The notes below the pieces were generated by a model, which was given only the letters and a program-made list of their open reading frames with translations, had not been told where the DNA came from and searched no databases. This document shows, piece after piece, positions 56,312 through 64,000 of a stretch of 64,000 bases of DNA (the stretch's first letter is position 1; each line of letters begins with the position of its first letter). This DNA is from Tractidigestivibacter sp050946515 (GTDB lineage Bacteria; Actinomycetota; Coriobacteriia; Coriobacteriales; Atopobiaceae). The DNA lies in assembly GCF_050946515.1 (NCBI RefSeq), contig NZ_JBMNUX010000013.1, positions 10,743-74,742 of the forward strand, written 5' to 3'. Both the position numbers and the translations under genes were made by a program.

Positions 56312-56686
56312 ATGGGAACGGTAGACGCAATCATCCTTGCCGCAGTAGTCGCCGTGCTGGTCGTGGCAATCCGTCGCTTTGTTGGAACGGCGACGGGAAC
56401 GCGCGACTGCTGCAGCGGTGCCAAGAGGCAGGGAGCAAAGAAGTTCAAGAACGTCAAGATCGCCGACACCGACAAGAGCCACTATCCCTACGCTGCGGAC
56501 TTCTCGGTCAAGGGCATGAGCTGCGAGAATTGCGTGGACAACGTCACCCGTGCGCTTGACTCGGTCGATGGCACGTGGGCAACGGTGAGCCTAGAGCAAG
56601 GCCGGGCGCGCGTGCTCTCCAAGAAGCCCATCGACGCCGACGCGTATCGTCGGGCTGTCTCGGAGGCTGGGTATCGCTTGGTATAG
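56312..56686 (+). CDS. Membrane-anchored HMA metal-binding protein, FeoB-associated-like N-terminus
   Basis: A 124-residue protein with two parts. Residues 5-25 form one hydrophobic helix, followed by TGTRDCCSGAKRQGAKK, which resembles the short Cys-rich FeoB-associated membrane proteins. Residues 60-124 are a heavy-metal-associated domain with the GMSCENCVDNVTRAL copper/zinc-type CxxC. This would place a metallochaperone domain at the membrane. No FeoB or P-type ATPase gene is adjacent in the window. The metal is unknown. Confidence 0.75.
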   Translation: MGTVDAIILAAVVAVLVVAIRRFVGTATGTRDCCSGAKRQGAKKFKNVKIADTDKSHYPYAADFSVKGMSCENCVDNVTRALDSVDGTWATVSLEQGRARVLSKKPIDADAYRRAVSEAGYRLV

Positions 56687-56745
56687 CCGTGCCCATTGCC
56701 ATTCAACGCTGACGCGCGCAATAAGCTTCCAAATATGATGCACGG

Positions 56746-56787
56746 AGCCTGCCCCTGCGGTCGCTGACCGCGGGGGCAGGCTGTCTT
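56746..56787. terminator. Strong bidirectional terminator hairpin
   Basis: AGCCTGCCCC...GCGGTC-GCT-GACCGC...GGGGCAGGCT, a long near-perfect stem between two convergent genes, followed by a weak T-rich stretch. Confidence 0.7.
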
Positions 56788-56834
56788 CTGCCTCTATATA
56801 AGAGAGTGAGAGAGCAACAGGGCTGTTTGGCGAG

Positions 56835-57581
56835 CTACTTCTTTTGGATGTCAACACGGCTGAGCCGGTCGATGATCTGCGGCAGCTCGTCTGCAAAGCG
56901 ATACATCGAGCCACGCCAGACGGCGCGCTTGGGATTTGCGCGGCCGACATAGGCGGTTCTCAAGCCACAGTCTGGGCGAGGGAAGTCACGTGAGGCGTCA
57001 TTTCCCACCATAAGGCACTCGTCGCATGTGTACCCAAGCTTGTTGACGAACTCCTGGTAGAAGCGTGCGCTTGGCTTGAGCCTGTGTGAGTTGTCCCAAT
57101 GCGATATCAGCACAAAGTCGCTTGGGGACAGCCCCGCCCACCCGATGCGCGTCTTTACGCAAGAGAGCGAGAACGCGGGGTTGGTGGCGAGAGCGCAGGT
57201 AAGGCCCATGTTGTGGACGGTCTCGACGGCAAGCTTTGTCCCGCGCTGCTGGTGAGCGTCGACAATCCTCCCATTGAGGTCGGGCAGTATCTGGCTGTCG
57301 TAATACTCAAGAAGGTCTATGAACGCGGGGTCATCAAGAGGAATGCCGGTCTTCTTCTTCATAACCTGAACGAAAAGCTCATGGTTCGTAAGGTCGTCCG
57401 CGCGCTTTTCGTTTTCCATGGCAAGGTATGACAGAGAGATAGGGATTCCCAGGCTTACGGTTGGCATGCGAGCCGCCTTTGCAATCAGGCTCGAGAAGCC
57501 CGCGATATAACGCACCATGAAGGGCGTGAAATTGACGTCAAGAAGGGTGTCGTCAAGGTCAAATAGCACTGCCTTGATCAT
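56835..57581 (-). CDS. HAD family hydrolase
   Basis: A 248-residue haloacid dehalogenase-superfamily protein. Motif I is LFDLDDTLLDVNF, motif II ALATNPAF, the motif III lysine is in HRLKPSARFY and motif IV is MVGNDASRDFPRPDCGL. A helical C1-type cap lies between motifs I and II. The substrate is not predictable. GGGAGGAGAAGGG precedes the ATG. Single gene, divergent from rpsA. Confidence 0.85.
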   Translation of the reverse strand: MIKAVLFDLDDTLLDVNFTPFMVRYIAGFSSLIAKAARMPTVSLGIPISLSYLAMENEKRADDLTNHELFVQVMKKKTGIPLDDPAFIDLLEYYDSQILPDLNGRIVDAHQQRGTKLAVETVHNMGLTCALATNPAFSLSCVKTRIGWAGLSPSDFVLISHWDNSHRLKPSARFYQEFVNKLGYTCDECLMVGNDASRDFPRPDCGLRTAYVGRANPKRAVWRGSMYRFADELPQIIDRLSRVDIQKK

Positions 57582-57931
57582 GTGCCCTTCTCCTCCCTCA
57601 GAATCCTCGCGTGCGCTGCTCCGACACTTTTATACCCCCAAGATAGTTGAATAACTTCACCGGAGCATGCTCGTGGCGGCAATCTGGAAGCTGACGCCCT
57701 GCTACACGCACGGGAAGCGTGCAATTTCCCAACAACTTGGCTGGATTTCTAAAAATCAACATATGACGCTTGAAATTTCCCCTACTAACGGGCTAATCTT
57801 ACTACCGCATGCGCAGAAGCCATGCATCGTATCTGTCGGCCCCCGAGAGCATGTGTTTGCACGTTGGTGCCCTTGGCACTACAGAGCAGCGACCATGACG
57901 ACCGGGGCCCCGTTTCGAGAGGGGTCCACCT
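57582..57931 (+). promoter_or_regulatory. Long leader region upstream of rpsA with hairpin over the ribosome site
   Basis: The 350 bases between the HAD gene and rpsA have an AT-rich part (about 57720-57800) that probably holds the promoter. Just before the TTG start, GGGCCCC (57905-57911) can pair with GGGGTCC (57921-57927), enclosing the GAGAGGGG ribosome site. S1 represses its own translation in other bacteria, so this may be an autoregulatory element. Confidence 0.4.
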
Positions 57932-59101
57932 TTGAGTGAGATTCAGAACTCGTCCGTCTTCGCGCTGGATGACATTTCCGACGAGGAGATGAACAACCTC
58001 ATCGACGGCACTGTCACTGATTTCGATGAGGGCGACCTGGTCACCGGCACCGTCGTAAAGATTGAGCATGACGAGGTCCTGCTTGACATTGGCTACAAGT
58101 CCGAGGGCGTCATTCCTGCCCGCGAGCTTTCTATTCGCAAGGACGTCGACCCGTCTGAGGTCGTCTCCCTTGGCGACCAGATTGAGGCTCTCGTCCTTCA
58201 GAAGGAGGACAAGGAAGGCCGTCTGGTTCTCTCCAAGAAGCGTGCCGAGTACGAGCGTGCTTGGAACCGTGTCGAGGAGAAGTTCAACTCTGGCGAGACT
58301 GTCGAGGGCGAGGTCATCGAGGTCGTCAAGGGCGGTCTTATCCTCGACATCGGTCTTCGCGGCTTCCTGCCCGCCTCCCTTGTTGACCTTCGCCGCGTGA
58401 AGGACCTCAACGCTTATCTGGGCACCCGCATCGAGGCTCGCGTCATCGAGATGGACCGCAACCGCAACAACGTCGTTCTTTCTCGCCGCGTCGTGCTCGA
58501 GGAGGCCCGCAAGGCCGAGCGCCAGGAGATCCTCTCCAAGCTCAAGCCTGGCATGCGCCTCAAGGGCACCGTCTCCAGCATCGTCGACTTCGGCGCCTTC
58601 GTCGACCTCGGCGGCATTGACGGTCTGGTGCACATCTCCGAGCTCTCTTGGAACCACGTCAACCATCCTTCCGAGGTCGTCAAGGTCGGCCAGGAGGTCG
58701 AGGTCCAGGTGCTCGACGTCGACCTCAACCGCGAGCGCATCTCGCTCGGCCTGAAGCAGACCACCGAGGATCCTTGGCGCACCCTCGTCAAGAAGTACCC
58801 CGTTGGGGCCATCGTCGAGGGCAAGGTCACCAAGCTCGTCACCTTTGGCGCATTCGTCGACCTCGGAGAGGGCGTCGAGGGCCTGGTCCACATCTCCGAG
58901 ATGGCCAAGCAGCACGTCGACGCTCCTTCGCAGGTCTGCTCCGTGGGTGACACCGTGCAGGTGAAGGTCATGGAGATCGACCTCGACCGCCGCCGCATCT
59001 CCCTGTCCATGAAGGCTGCTGCCGAGACGCTGGGCACCGAGGTTGAGGTCAAGCCTCTGCCCGAGAGCGACAAGGCGGCTGACGCCAAGGACGCCGAGTA
59101 G
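57932..59101 (+). CDS. rpsA: Ribosomal protein S1
   Basis: A 389-residue S1 protein with four S1 domains at about residues 32-102, 120-185, 205-275 and 290-360, as in actinobacterial and Firmicute S1; E. coli S1 has six. Repeats contain GTVVKIEHDEVLLDIGYKSEGVIP, GEVIEVVKGGLILDIGLRGFLPAS, GTVSSIVDFGAFVDLGGIDGLVHISELSW and GKVTKLVTFGAFVDLGEGVEGLVHISEM. The start is a TTG (TTGAGTGAGATT) with GAGAGGGG upstream; no ATG gives a full first domain. A terminator follows. Confidence 0.93.
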   Translation: MSEIQNSSVFALDDISDEEMNNLIDGTVTDFDEGDLVTGTVVKIEHDEVLLDIGYKSEGVIPARELSIRKDVDPSEVVSLGDQIEALVLQKEDKEGRLVLSKKRAEYERAWNRVEEKFNSGETVEGEVIEVVKGGLILDIGLRGFLPASLVDLRRVKDLNAYLGTRIEARVIEMDRNRNNVVLSRRVVLEEARKAERQEILSKLKPGMRLKGTVSSIVDFGAFVDLGGIDGLVHISELSWNHVNHPSEVVKVGQEVEVQVLDVDLNRERISLGLKQTTEDPWRTLVKKYPVGAIVEGKVTKLVTFGAFVDLGEGVEGLVHISEMAKQHVDAPSQVCSVGDTVQVKVMEIDLDRRRISLSMKAAAETLGTEVEVKPLPESDKAADAKDAE

Positions 59102-59131
59102 CGCGAGCGCTCACGTTTCCAAAGCATGTCG

Positions 59132-59165
59132 AGAGGAGGCCGCCTTTGGCAGCCTCCTCTTTTTT
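59132..59165 (+). terminator. Rho-independent terminator after rpsA
   Basis: AGAGGAGGC / GCCTCCTCT stem with an 11-base loop, followed by TTTTTT. It also argues against starting the next gene before about 59166. Confidence 0.88.
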
Positions 59166-59242
59166 GCGCTAGCGTGTCACAGGGAATATCAAAGTTGGCT
59201 CGCATTTTGGCGAGATTTGGGCAAGGGCAAGGAAGGGTTTCC

Positions 59243-60013
59243 GTGAGCTTCTCTCATAGCACGAAAAAGCCGCTCATTGGCATTACCGCTCGTTGGAACA
59301 GCGTCAAGTCGCCCTTCATCGGAGAGGGCGAGTTTGATTGCGACGTCTGCGACGACGACTTCGTCTGCGCTGTGGAGGCGGCTGGAGGGATCCCGGTAAT
59401 CATTCCGATCATGGGCGGCGAGGGCCTGCAGGACCTCGTTGACAGCTACCTCGACCTTGTCGACGGAATCGCCATGCCCGGTGGTCCCGATGTGCAGCCG
59501 CGCCTTTTTGGCGGGGACGAGAACTATGACCCCAAGCTCACCTGCCCCAAGCGTGACGAGTTTGAGATGCCCGTCATCCGCGGCGCAATCGAGCGTGACA
59601 AGCCCCTGCTGGCTATCTGCAAGTCGGAGCAGATGCTCAATGTCGTTCGAGGTGGCACGCTCAACATGGACGTCTTCTCGCGCCAGAGCCCAGAAGGCGT
59701 GGTCACGTGGAACCACGAAGGCGGGCTTGCTCGCCCGGTGCACCCCGTGCGCGTTGTAGAGGGGTCGTTGCTCTCCCGCTGCGTCGACGGCGCAAACGAG
59801 CTCCAGGTCAACTCTGCCCATCATTGCATTATTGATAAGGTGGGGGACGGCCTTATGGTGTCTGCTCGCTCTACTGACGGGGTTATTGAGGCAATCGAGC
59901 TTCCTGCTTGCAAGTTTTGCCTTGGCGTGCAGTGGCATCCCGAGCACGAGTGGAGAGTTGTGCATACGGACCGTATGCTATGGGATAGCTTCGTTGATGC
60001 ATGCAAAAAATAA
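59243..60013 (+). CDS. Class I amidotransferase, gamma-glutamyl-GABA hydrolase (C26)-like
   Basis: A 256-residue PuuD/peptidase C26-type hydrolase that splits gamma-glutamyl bonds. The start is KPLIGITARWNS, followed by IAMPGGPDVQPRLFG. The nucleophile region reads LLAICKSEQMLNVVRGG: the Cys is kept, but the usual GICRGxQ elbow is altered. The His/Glu pair is in VQWHPEHEW. The GTG at 59243 has GGAAGG six bases upstream and lies beyond the rpsA terminator. Upstream of a peptide importer, it may process imported gamma-glutamyl compounds. Confidence 0.82.
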   Translation: MSFSHSTKKPLIGITARWNSVKSPFIGEGEFDCDVCDDDFVCAVEAAGGIPVIIPIMGGEGLQDLVDSYLDLVDGIAMPGGPDVQPRLFGGDENYDPKLTCPKRDEFEMPVIRGAIERDKPLLAICKSEQMLNVVRGGTLNMDVFSRQSPEGVVTWNHEGGLARPVHPVRVVEGSLLSRCVDGANELQVNSAHHCIIDKVGDGLMVSARSTDGVIEAIELPACKFCLGVQWHPEHEWRVVHTDRMLWDSFVDACKK

Positions 60014-60196
60014 CGAATCCCCTTTCATCAATATTTCGTGAGGAAAAGTAGTTCAACATCTCATTACATATTGTTACCTCGGCGTTTCTATAACCTCCCC
60101 GCCGATGAATATTCAGCTGGAATGTCGGATGCTTCATACAGTGTCATTCAATCTTTCTGCCAAAGTGCAGAAGATGAATCTTGGGAGGAATGCTAG

Positions 60197-61837
60197 ATGA
60201 CATATTTCATGAATCGCCGCGGTTTCATCACCACGTCGGCAGCCATCTTTGGTGCCGGCGCCGCGTCTCTTCTTACGGCTTGTGGTAGCGACACTAGTTC
60301 GTCTACCAGCTCTGACAGTGGTGAGACGAAGAAGATTCTGCGCTTTGGCCTGTCCAACGCAAAGCAGGGTCTCGACATGCAGAAGTCTACAAACTCGCTC
60401 TCCAGCTGCATCTCTGAGTCCATCTTTGACGCACCGCTGCGCTGGACCGAGGACCTCGAGCTCGTCCCTGACCTTCTGACCGAGGTTCCTACGTTTGAGG
60501 ACGACGGCGTCACGCTGCACTGCACCTTGAAGGAGGGCATCAAGTGCCACGATGGCTCCACCCTGACCGCGAACGACGTGAAGTACACCTTCGAGCGCAT
60601 GTTCACGCCTTCCACCGGAGCGAAGTCCACCTACATGTACGACAAGATCGTGGGCGCCTCTGAGATGCTCGCCGGCGAGGCCACCGAGCTCGAGGGCCTG
60701 ACTGTCGAGGACGACACGCACTTCACCTTCGTCCTCACCGACCCGATGGTCACCTTCGTCAAGAACCTGGGCATCTCCTATGCCCAGATCTTCCCGCAGT
60801 CTGCCTGCGAGGCGGCGGGCGACTCTTGGGGTTCCGGCACCAACTGCGTCGGCACCGGCAAGTACAAGATGGTCTCCAACGACGACTCCACCGAGGTCGT
60901 TCTTGAGAAGTTCTCCGACTACCACGGCGGCGAGCCCGCTCTGGACGAGATACACTTCATCTACTACGATGACAACAACACGAAGATGATGGCGTTCAAG
61001 AACGGCGACATCGACTACTGCGACCTCGACGCCTCGCTGCTTCAGCAGTACCAGGCCGACGCCGACGTCAAGGACCTCATCAACCAGTACCAGACCCTGG
61101 GTGTCCAGTTTGTGAACCTGAACCTTCAGTCCGAGAACCTGCAGGACGTCCGCGTGCGCCAGGCGCTGTCCCTTGCCATCAACCGCGAGGAGCTGCTCAA
61201 CTCCATCGCTGGTGGCGCCGGCACCGTCGCCTCTGGCTGGCTTGCGCCCCAGACCCCTGGCTACGACGAGACCGCTCCCGCCTTCGAGTATGACCCCGAC
61301 AAGGCAATGTCGCTGCTTGAGGAGGCCGGCGTCTCCAACCTTACCCTCTCCGCGAAGGTCCGCTCCGGCATCAACCAGAAGCAGCTCGTTGCCATCCAGG
61401 ACTATTGGAGCAAGATCGGCGTCACGCTGAACGTCGAGGTCGAGGACAGCGGCGTCTGGTCCTCCGACTGGGTCGAGGGCAACCTCGAGATCACCGCGCT
61501 TGGCTGGTTCCCGCTCTACGCCGACGCGGACAACCACATGTACACGTACTTCTACAGCGAGAACGCAAAGGGCAAGTCCTCGTTCTACAACAGCGCGGAG
61601 TTCGACGAGCTCGTCTCCGAGGCCCGTATCGAGCAGGACGAGGACAAGCGCGCAGAGCTCTACAAGGAGGCAGACAACCTGCTTACCCGCACTGACTATG
61701 CGACGCTGCCCCTGTACTGGCCGAAGAACCAGCTGGTTGCCAAGGACTACGTGGAGAATGCCAAGGTCGGCAACCTGATTTATCACATGTTTGATGTCGA
61801 CATCGACACCACGAAGGAAGACTACACCGGCGAGTAA
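60197..61837 (+). CDS. Oligopeptide/dipeptide ABC importer binding lipoprotein (family 5)
   Basis: A 546-residue extracellular binding protein. The signal has an RRGFI twin-arginine-like start, a hydrophobic stretch and the lipobox LTAC, then a Ser/Thr linker. Family 5 segments follow: GLDMQKSTNSLSSCISESIFDAPLRW, VTLHCTLKEGIKCHDGSTLTANDVKYTFERM and VRQALSLAINREELL. It binds peptides, nickel complexes or oligosaccharides; peptide is the default. GGGAGGAA precedes the ATG. First gene of the transporter operon. Confidence 0.9.
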   Translation: MTYFMNRRGFITTSAAIFGAGAASLLTACGSDTSSSTSSDSGETKKILRFGLSNAKQGLDMQKSTNSLSSCISESIFDAPLRWTEDLELVPDLLTEVPTFEDDGVTLHCTLKEGIKCHDGSTLTANDVKYTFERMFTPSTGAKSTYMYDKIVGASEMLAGEATELEGLTVEDDTHFTFVLTDPMVTFVKNLGISYAQIFPQSACEAAGDSWGSGTNCVGTGKYKMVSNDDSTEVVLEKFSDYHGGEPALDEIHFIYYDDNNTKMMAFKNGDIDYCDLDASLLQQYQADADVKDLINQYQTLGVQFVNLNLQSENLQDVRVRQALSLAINREELLNSIAGGAGTVASGWLAPQTPGYDETAPAFEYDPDKAMSLLEEAGVSNLTLSAKVRSGINQKQLVAIQDYWSKIGVTLNVEVEDSGVWSSDWVEGNLEITALGWFPLYADADNHMYTYFYSENAKGKSSFYNSAEFDELVSEARIEQDEDKRAELYKEADNLLTRTDYATLPLYWPKNQLVAKDYVENAKVGNLIYHMFDVDIDTTKEDYTGE

Positions 61838-61890
61838 ACGCCAGTTTTTCGGGCGTTGACTTCTCGCCTAGGCGTGGGAACTGGGCAACT

Positions 61891-61921
61891 GGGGGCGTCG
61901 CCTATTTAAAGCGGCGCCCCC
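61891..61921 (+). terminator. Hairpin between binding-protein and permease genes
   Basis: GGGGGCG and CGCCCCC arms enclose a 17-base region, with no T run after it. As at 35504-35532, it probably trims or stabilises the upstream message so that more binding protein is made. Confidence 0.5.
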
Positions 61922-61988
61922 GGCCAGTGAACGAGAACCTGTAGGCGGAGGGCATCTGAACCTACGAGAGACAAGAGAGGAGAGGTGG

Positions 61989-62924
61989 ATGAGGAACTAT
62001 CTCATAAAGAGAATCTTGCAGGCCATTGGCGTCATCTTCTGCATCTCTGCTATCACCTTCTTCATCCTGAACATCGTGCCAGGCGACCCTGTGCGCATCA
62101 TGGTGGGAGACATGGCCGATGAGCAGACCATCGAGACGGTGCGCCACAACATGGGCCTTGACCGTCCGGTGCTCGAGCAGTATTTCACGTGGCTGGGGAA
62201 CCTGCTGCATGGCGACTTTGGCACTTCGTACACGCAGAACAAGCCTGTCGCTACGCTGATGGGCAACGCGTTCTCGGTTACGGCGCGCTTGGCAGGGTTC
62301 GCCTATCTCTTTGCTCTCGCCCTTGGTCTTATCATCGGCATTGTCTCGGCCGTCAAGCACGGCACCTGGGTTGACCGTCTGCTCATGGCCATCTCCGTCT
62401 TTGGCATTTCCGCCCCTGCGTTCTGGGTGGCAATCATCCTCCAGATCGTCTTCGCGCTGAACCTCAAGTGGTTCCCGCTCTCGGGCATCAAGACGGCCTC
62501 GGCCTTCGTGCTTCCCGTCATCGCATTGGGCACGCGCTATGCCGCCTCAATCGCCCGTGTTACGCGCACGTCGATGCTCGACGTGCTCAACCAGGATTAC
62601 ATGCGCACGGCGCGCGCAAAGGGCATCAAGAAATCCTCGATCGTGCTCGTGCACGGACTTCGGAACGCCCTGATTCCAATCATCACCATCGCCGGCACCC
62701 AGCTGGGCGACATCTTCACGGGCTCCATCCTGATCGAGTCCGTCTTTGCCATGCCCGGCATGGGCAAGATGCTGCTCGATGCCATCAATGCCCGCGACCT
62801 GCCGCTTATTGAGGGCGGCGTCATGTACATCGCACTCATCTGCGTGGTCGTCTACCTGATCGTCGACATCCTCTACGCCGTCGTTGACCCGCGCATTCGT
62901 CTCGGTGGGGAGGTGTCCGAGTAA
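61989..62924 (+). CDS. Oligopeptide/dipeptide ABC importer permease (DppB/OppB type)
   Basis: A 311-residue permease with about six helices. The N-terminus MRNYLIKRILQAIGVIFCISAITFFILNIVPGDP is typical of OppB/DppB, and the ATPase-contacting loop reads DYMRTARAKGIKKSSIVLVHGLRNALIPI. Its TAA shares one base with the next ATG (TAATG). Operon with the binding protein upstream and DppC/DppD types downstream. Confidence 0.93.
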   Translation: MRNYLIKRILQAIGVIFCISAITFFILNIVPGDPVRIMVGDMADEQTIETVRHNMGLDRPVLEQYFTWLGNLLHGDFGTSYTQNKPVATLMGNAFSVTARLAGFAYLFALALGLIIGIVSAVKHGTWVDRLLMAISVFGISAPAFWVAIILQIVFALNLKWFPLSGIKTASAFVLPVIALGTRYAASIARVTRTSMLDVLNQDYMRTARAKGIKKSSIVLVHGLRNALIPIITIAGTQLGDIFTGSILIESVFAMPGMGKMLLDAINARDLPLIEGGVMYIALICVVVYLIVDILYAVVDPRIRLGGEVSE

Positions 62925-63880
62925 TGGCAATCTTTTCTAGCGACAAGAAGGACAAGAAGGTCCAGGAAGCCGAGCGCGTCGCTAAGGACGCTTCCCAAGC
63001 TCAGATGGACGAGCAGGCAAAGACCGGCAAGAAGCGTGCTGAAAGCTACTGGGCCGTCTCGTGGCAGATTTTCAGGAAGAACAAGCTTGGCATGACCTGC
63101 TTGGTCATCGTCGGCATCCTCGTGTTCATTGCCATCTTCGCGCCGGTTCTGGCGCCCTATGACCCTGACGCGCAGGAGCTTTCCAACATGCTGGCGTTCC
63201 CCAGCTCCGAGCACATCTTCGGCACTGACGAGTATGGGCGCGACATCCTCTCGCGCGTCATCTATGGCTGCCGCATCTCGTTGTCCGTTGGCGTCGTGTC
63301 CCAGCTCATCGCACTTGTCATCGGCTTTTTGCTGGGAGTTCTGGCTGGATACTTCGGCGGGAAGGTCGACGCGGTCATCTCGTTCATCATCCAGGTCTTC
63401 TCGAGCTTCCCGTTCCTGCTCTTCGCAATCGTTGTTATGTTCGTGCTGGGGCCTGGCCTTGTGAACCTTTACGTTGCGCTTGGACTTCTCATGTGGACGT
63501 CGACGGCGCGCCTTGTCCGAGGCGACGTCATGCGTCTGAAGAACTCCGAGTACATCCAGTCGTGCATCCTGTCCGGTGGCTCTAACTGGCGCGTCATCAT
63601 GCGTCACCTGCTTCCCAACTGCGTCTCGACCCTGATCGTTGTCTCGACTCTGGGAATCCCGAACGCCATTCTTTCCGAGGCCTCGCTTTCGTTCTTGGGC
63701 CTTGGCGTTCAGCCGCCGACTGCCTCTTGGGGTCAGATGATTTCTGCAGCGCAGCCCTACATCCAGTCCAACACCTACTACAGCATCGTCCCAGGCGTTG
63801 CAATCATCATCACGGTTATGGCATTCAACCTGCTGGGAGACGCGCTTCGTGACGCGCTCGACCCGAAGATGCGCGCGTAG
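62924..63880 (+). CDS. Oligopeptide/dipeptide ABC importer permease (DppC/OppC type)
   Basis: A 318-residue permease with a cytosolic N-terminal extension of about 50 charged residues, then FRKNKLGMTCLVIVGILVFIAIFAPVLAPYDP and FGTDEYGRDILSRVIYGCRISL, hallmarks of DppC/OppC. The loop for the ATPase is SEYIQSCILSGGSNWRVIMRHLLPN. Forms the channel with the DppB-type subunit. Confidence 0.93.
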   Translation: MAIFSSDKKDKKVQEAERVAKDASQAQMDEQAKTGKKRAESYWAVSWQIFRKNKLGMTCLVIVGILVFIAIFAPVLAPYDPDAQELSNMLAFPSSEHIFGTDEYGRDILSRVIYGCRISLSVGVVSQLIALVIGFLLGVLAGYFGGKVDAVISFIIQVFSSFPFLLFAIVVMFVLGPGLVNLYVALGLLMWTSTARLVRGDVMRLKNSEYIQSCILSGGSNWRVIMRHLLPNCVSTLIVVSTLGIPNAILSEASLSFLGLGVQPPTASWGQMISAAQPYIQSNTYYSIVPGVAIIITVMAFNLLGDALRDALDPKMRA

Positions 63881-63892
63881 GGGAGGATTGCT

Positions 63893-64000
63893 ATGACAGA
63901 TACCGAAAAGCACACAAGCACGACCGATGTCCTCTCTGAGGGCGAGGCGCGTGACGAGGGGATCGAGCGCGCCGAGAAAATCTTGGACGCCGAGAGGAAG
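63893..64000 (+). CDS. Start of a further importer gene, probably an ATPase; cut by window edge
   Basis: Thirty-six codons beginning MTDTEKHTSTTDVLSEGEAR and open to the end of the window, with GGGGAGGATT upstream, 12 bases after the DppC-type gene. Only a charged N-terminal extension is visible, no ABC motif yet. In Dpp/Opp operons the next gene is normally the DppD/OppD ATPase, so that identity is inferred from position. Confidence 0.55.
   Translation, partial: MTDTEKHTSTTDVLSEGEARDEGIERAEKILDAERK

Noticed and set aside
59126..59242. Longer N-terminus for the C26 amidotransferase
   Set aside because: It would begin inside the rpsA terminator hairpin; the GTG at 59243 has a good ribosome site and fits the family.

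Overview
The window is high-GC bacterial chromosome, about 60 percent GC by eye, with dense operons, strong GGAGG-type ribosome sites and frequent GTG starts. Gene content fits an anaerobic gut or oral member of the Coriobacteriia, most likely an Olsenella-like Atopobiaceae: a SUF-only iron-sulfur system, type III glutamine synthetase, GatCAB, IorAB aromatic keto-acid ferredoxin oxidoreductase, PTS transport and many ABC lipoproteins. The taxon is an inference from gene content. I saw no rRNA, tRNA, CRISPR array, transposase or phage gene.

Layout. 1-928: a nuclease/AbiEi-like protein cut by the window edge, then an 83-bp palindromic tandem repeat. 1256-6819 (minus): sufC-sufB-sufD-sufS-sufU-rrf2, a translationally coupled iron-sulfur assembly operon that ends with its likely regulator. 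7218-11322: an MFS transporter, two possible tiny membrane peptides, a FucO-like alcohol dehydrogenase, a palindromic repeat cluster and a Cof-type HAD phosphatase. 11562-14910: gatCAB, for tRNA amidation. 15068-19766 (minus): a YegP-like protein and an AMP-forming ligase-iorA-iorB operon for aromatic amino-acid fermentation. 20065-31745: a radical SAM enzyme, a duplicated DMT transporter, a DUF2804 protein, glutamate synthase gltBD and a zinc phospholipase C-like protein. 31926-39154: MntP and MATE exporters, an Fe3+-type (or sugar-phosphate) ABC importer and a DUF308 membrane protein.

39433-50307 is a carbohydrate island and the most interesting part. It holds two Gfo/Idh/MocA oxidoreductases, an amidohydrolase, an AraC regulator fused to a GH39-like domain, a histidine phosphatase, a DUF6379 protein next to a TIM-barrel protein, and a PTS EIIBC. 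The DUF6379 + TIM-barrel + Gfo/Idh/MocA set has the make-up of the known C-glycoside deglycosylation systems (DgpABC/DfgAB type). There the sugar is oxidised at C3 and the aglycone is then eliminated. Two further genes in the island are broken: an EIIB fragment and a TIM-barrel gene with an in-frame TAG.

50611-64000 returns to housekeeping: glutamine synthetase III (which pairs with GltBD), polA-rnhA, a metal-binding membrane protein, a HAD hydrolase, ribosomal protein S1 (TTG start), a class I amidotransferase of the gamma-glutamyl hydrolase type, and an oligopeptide ABC importer that runs off the right edge.
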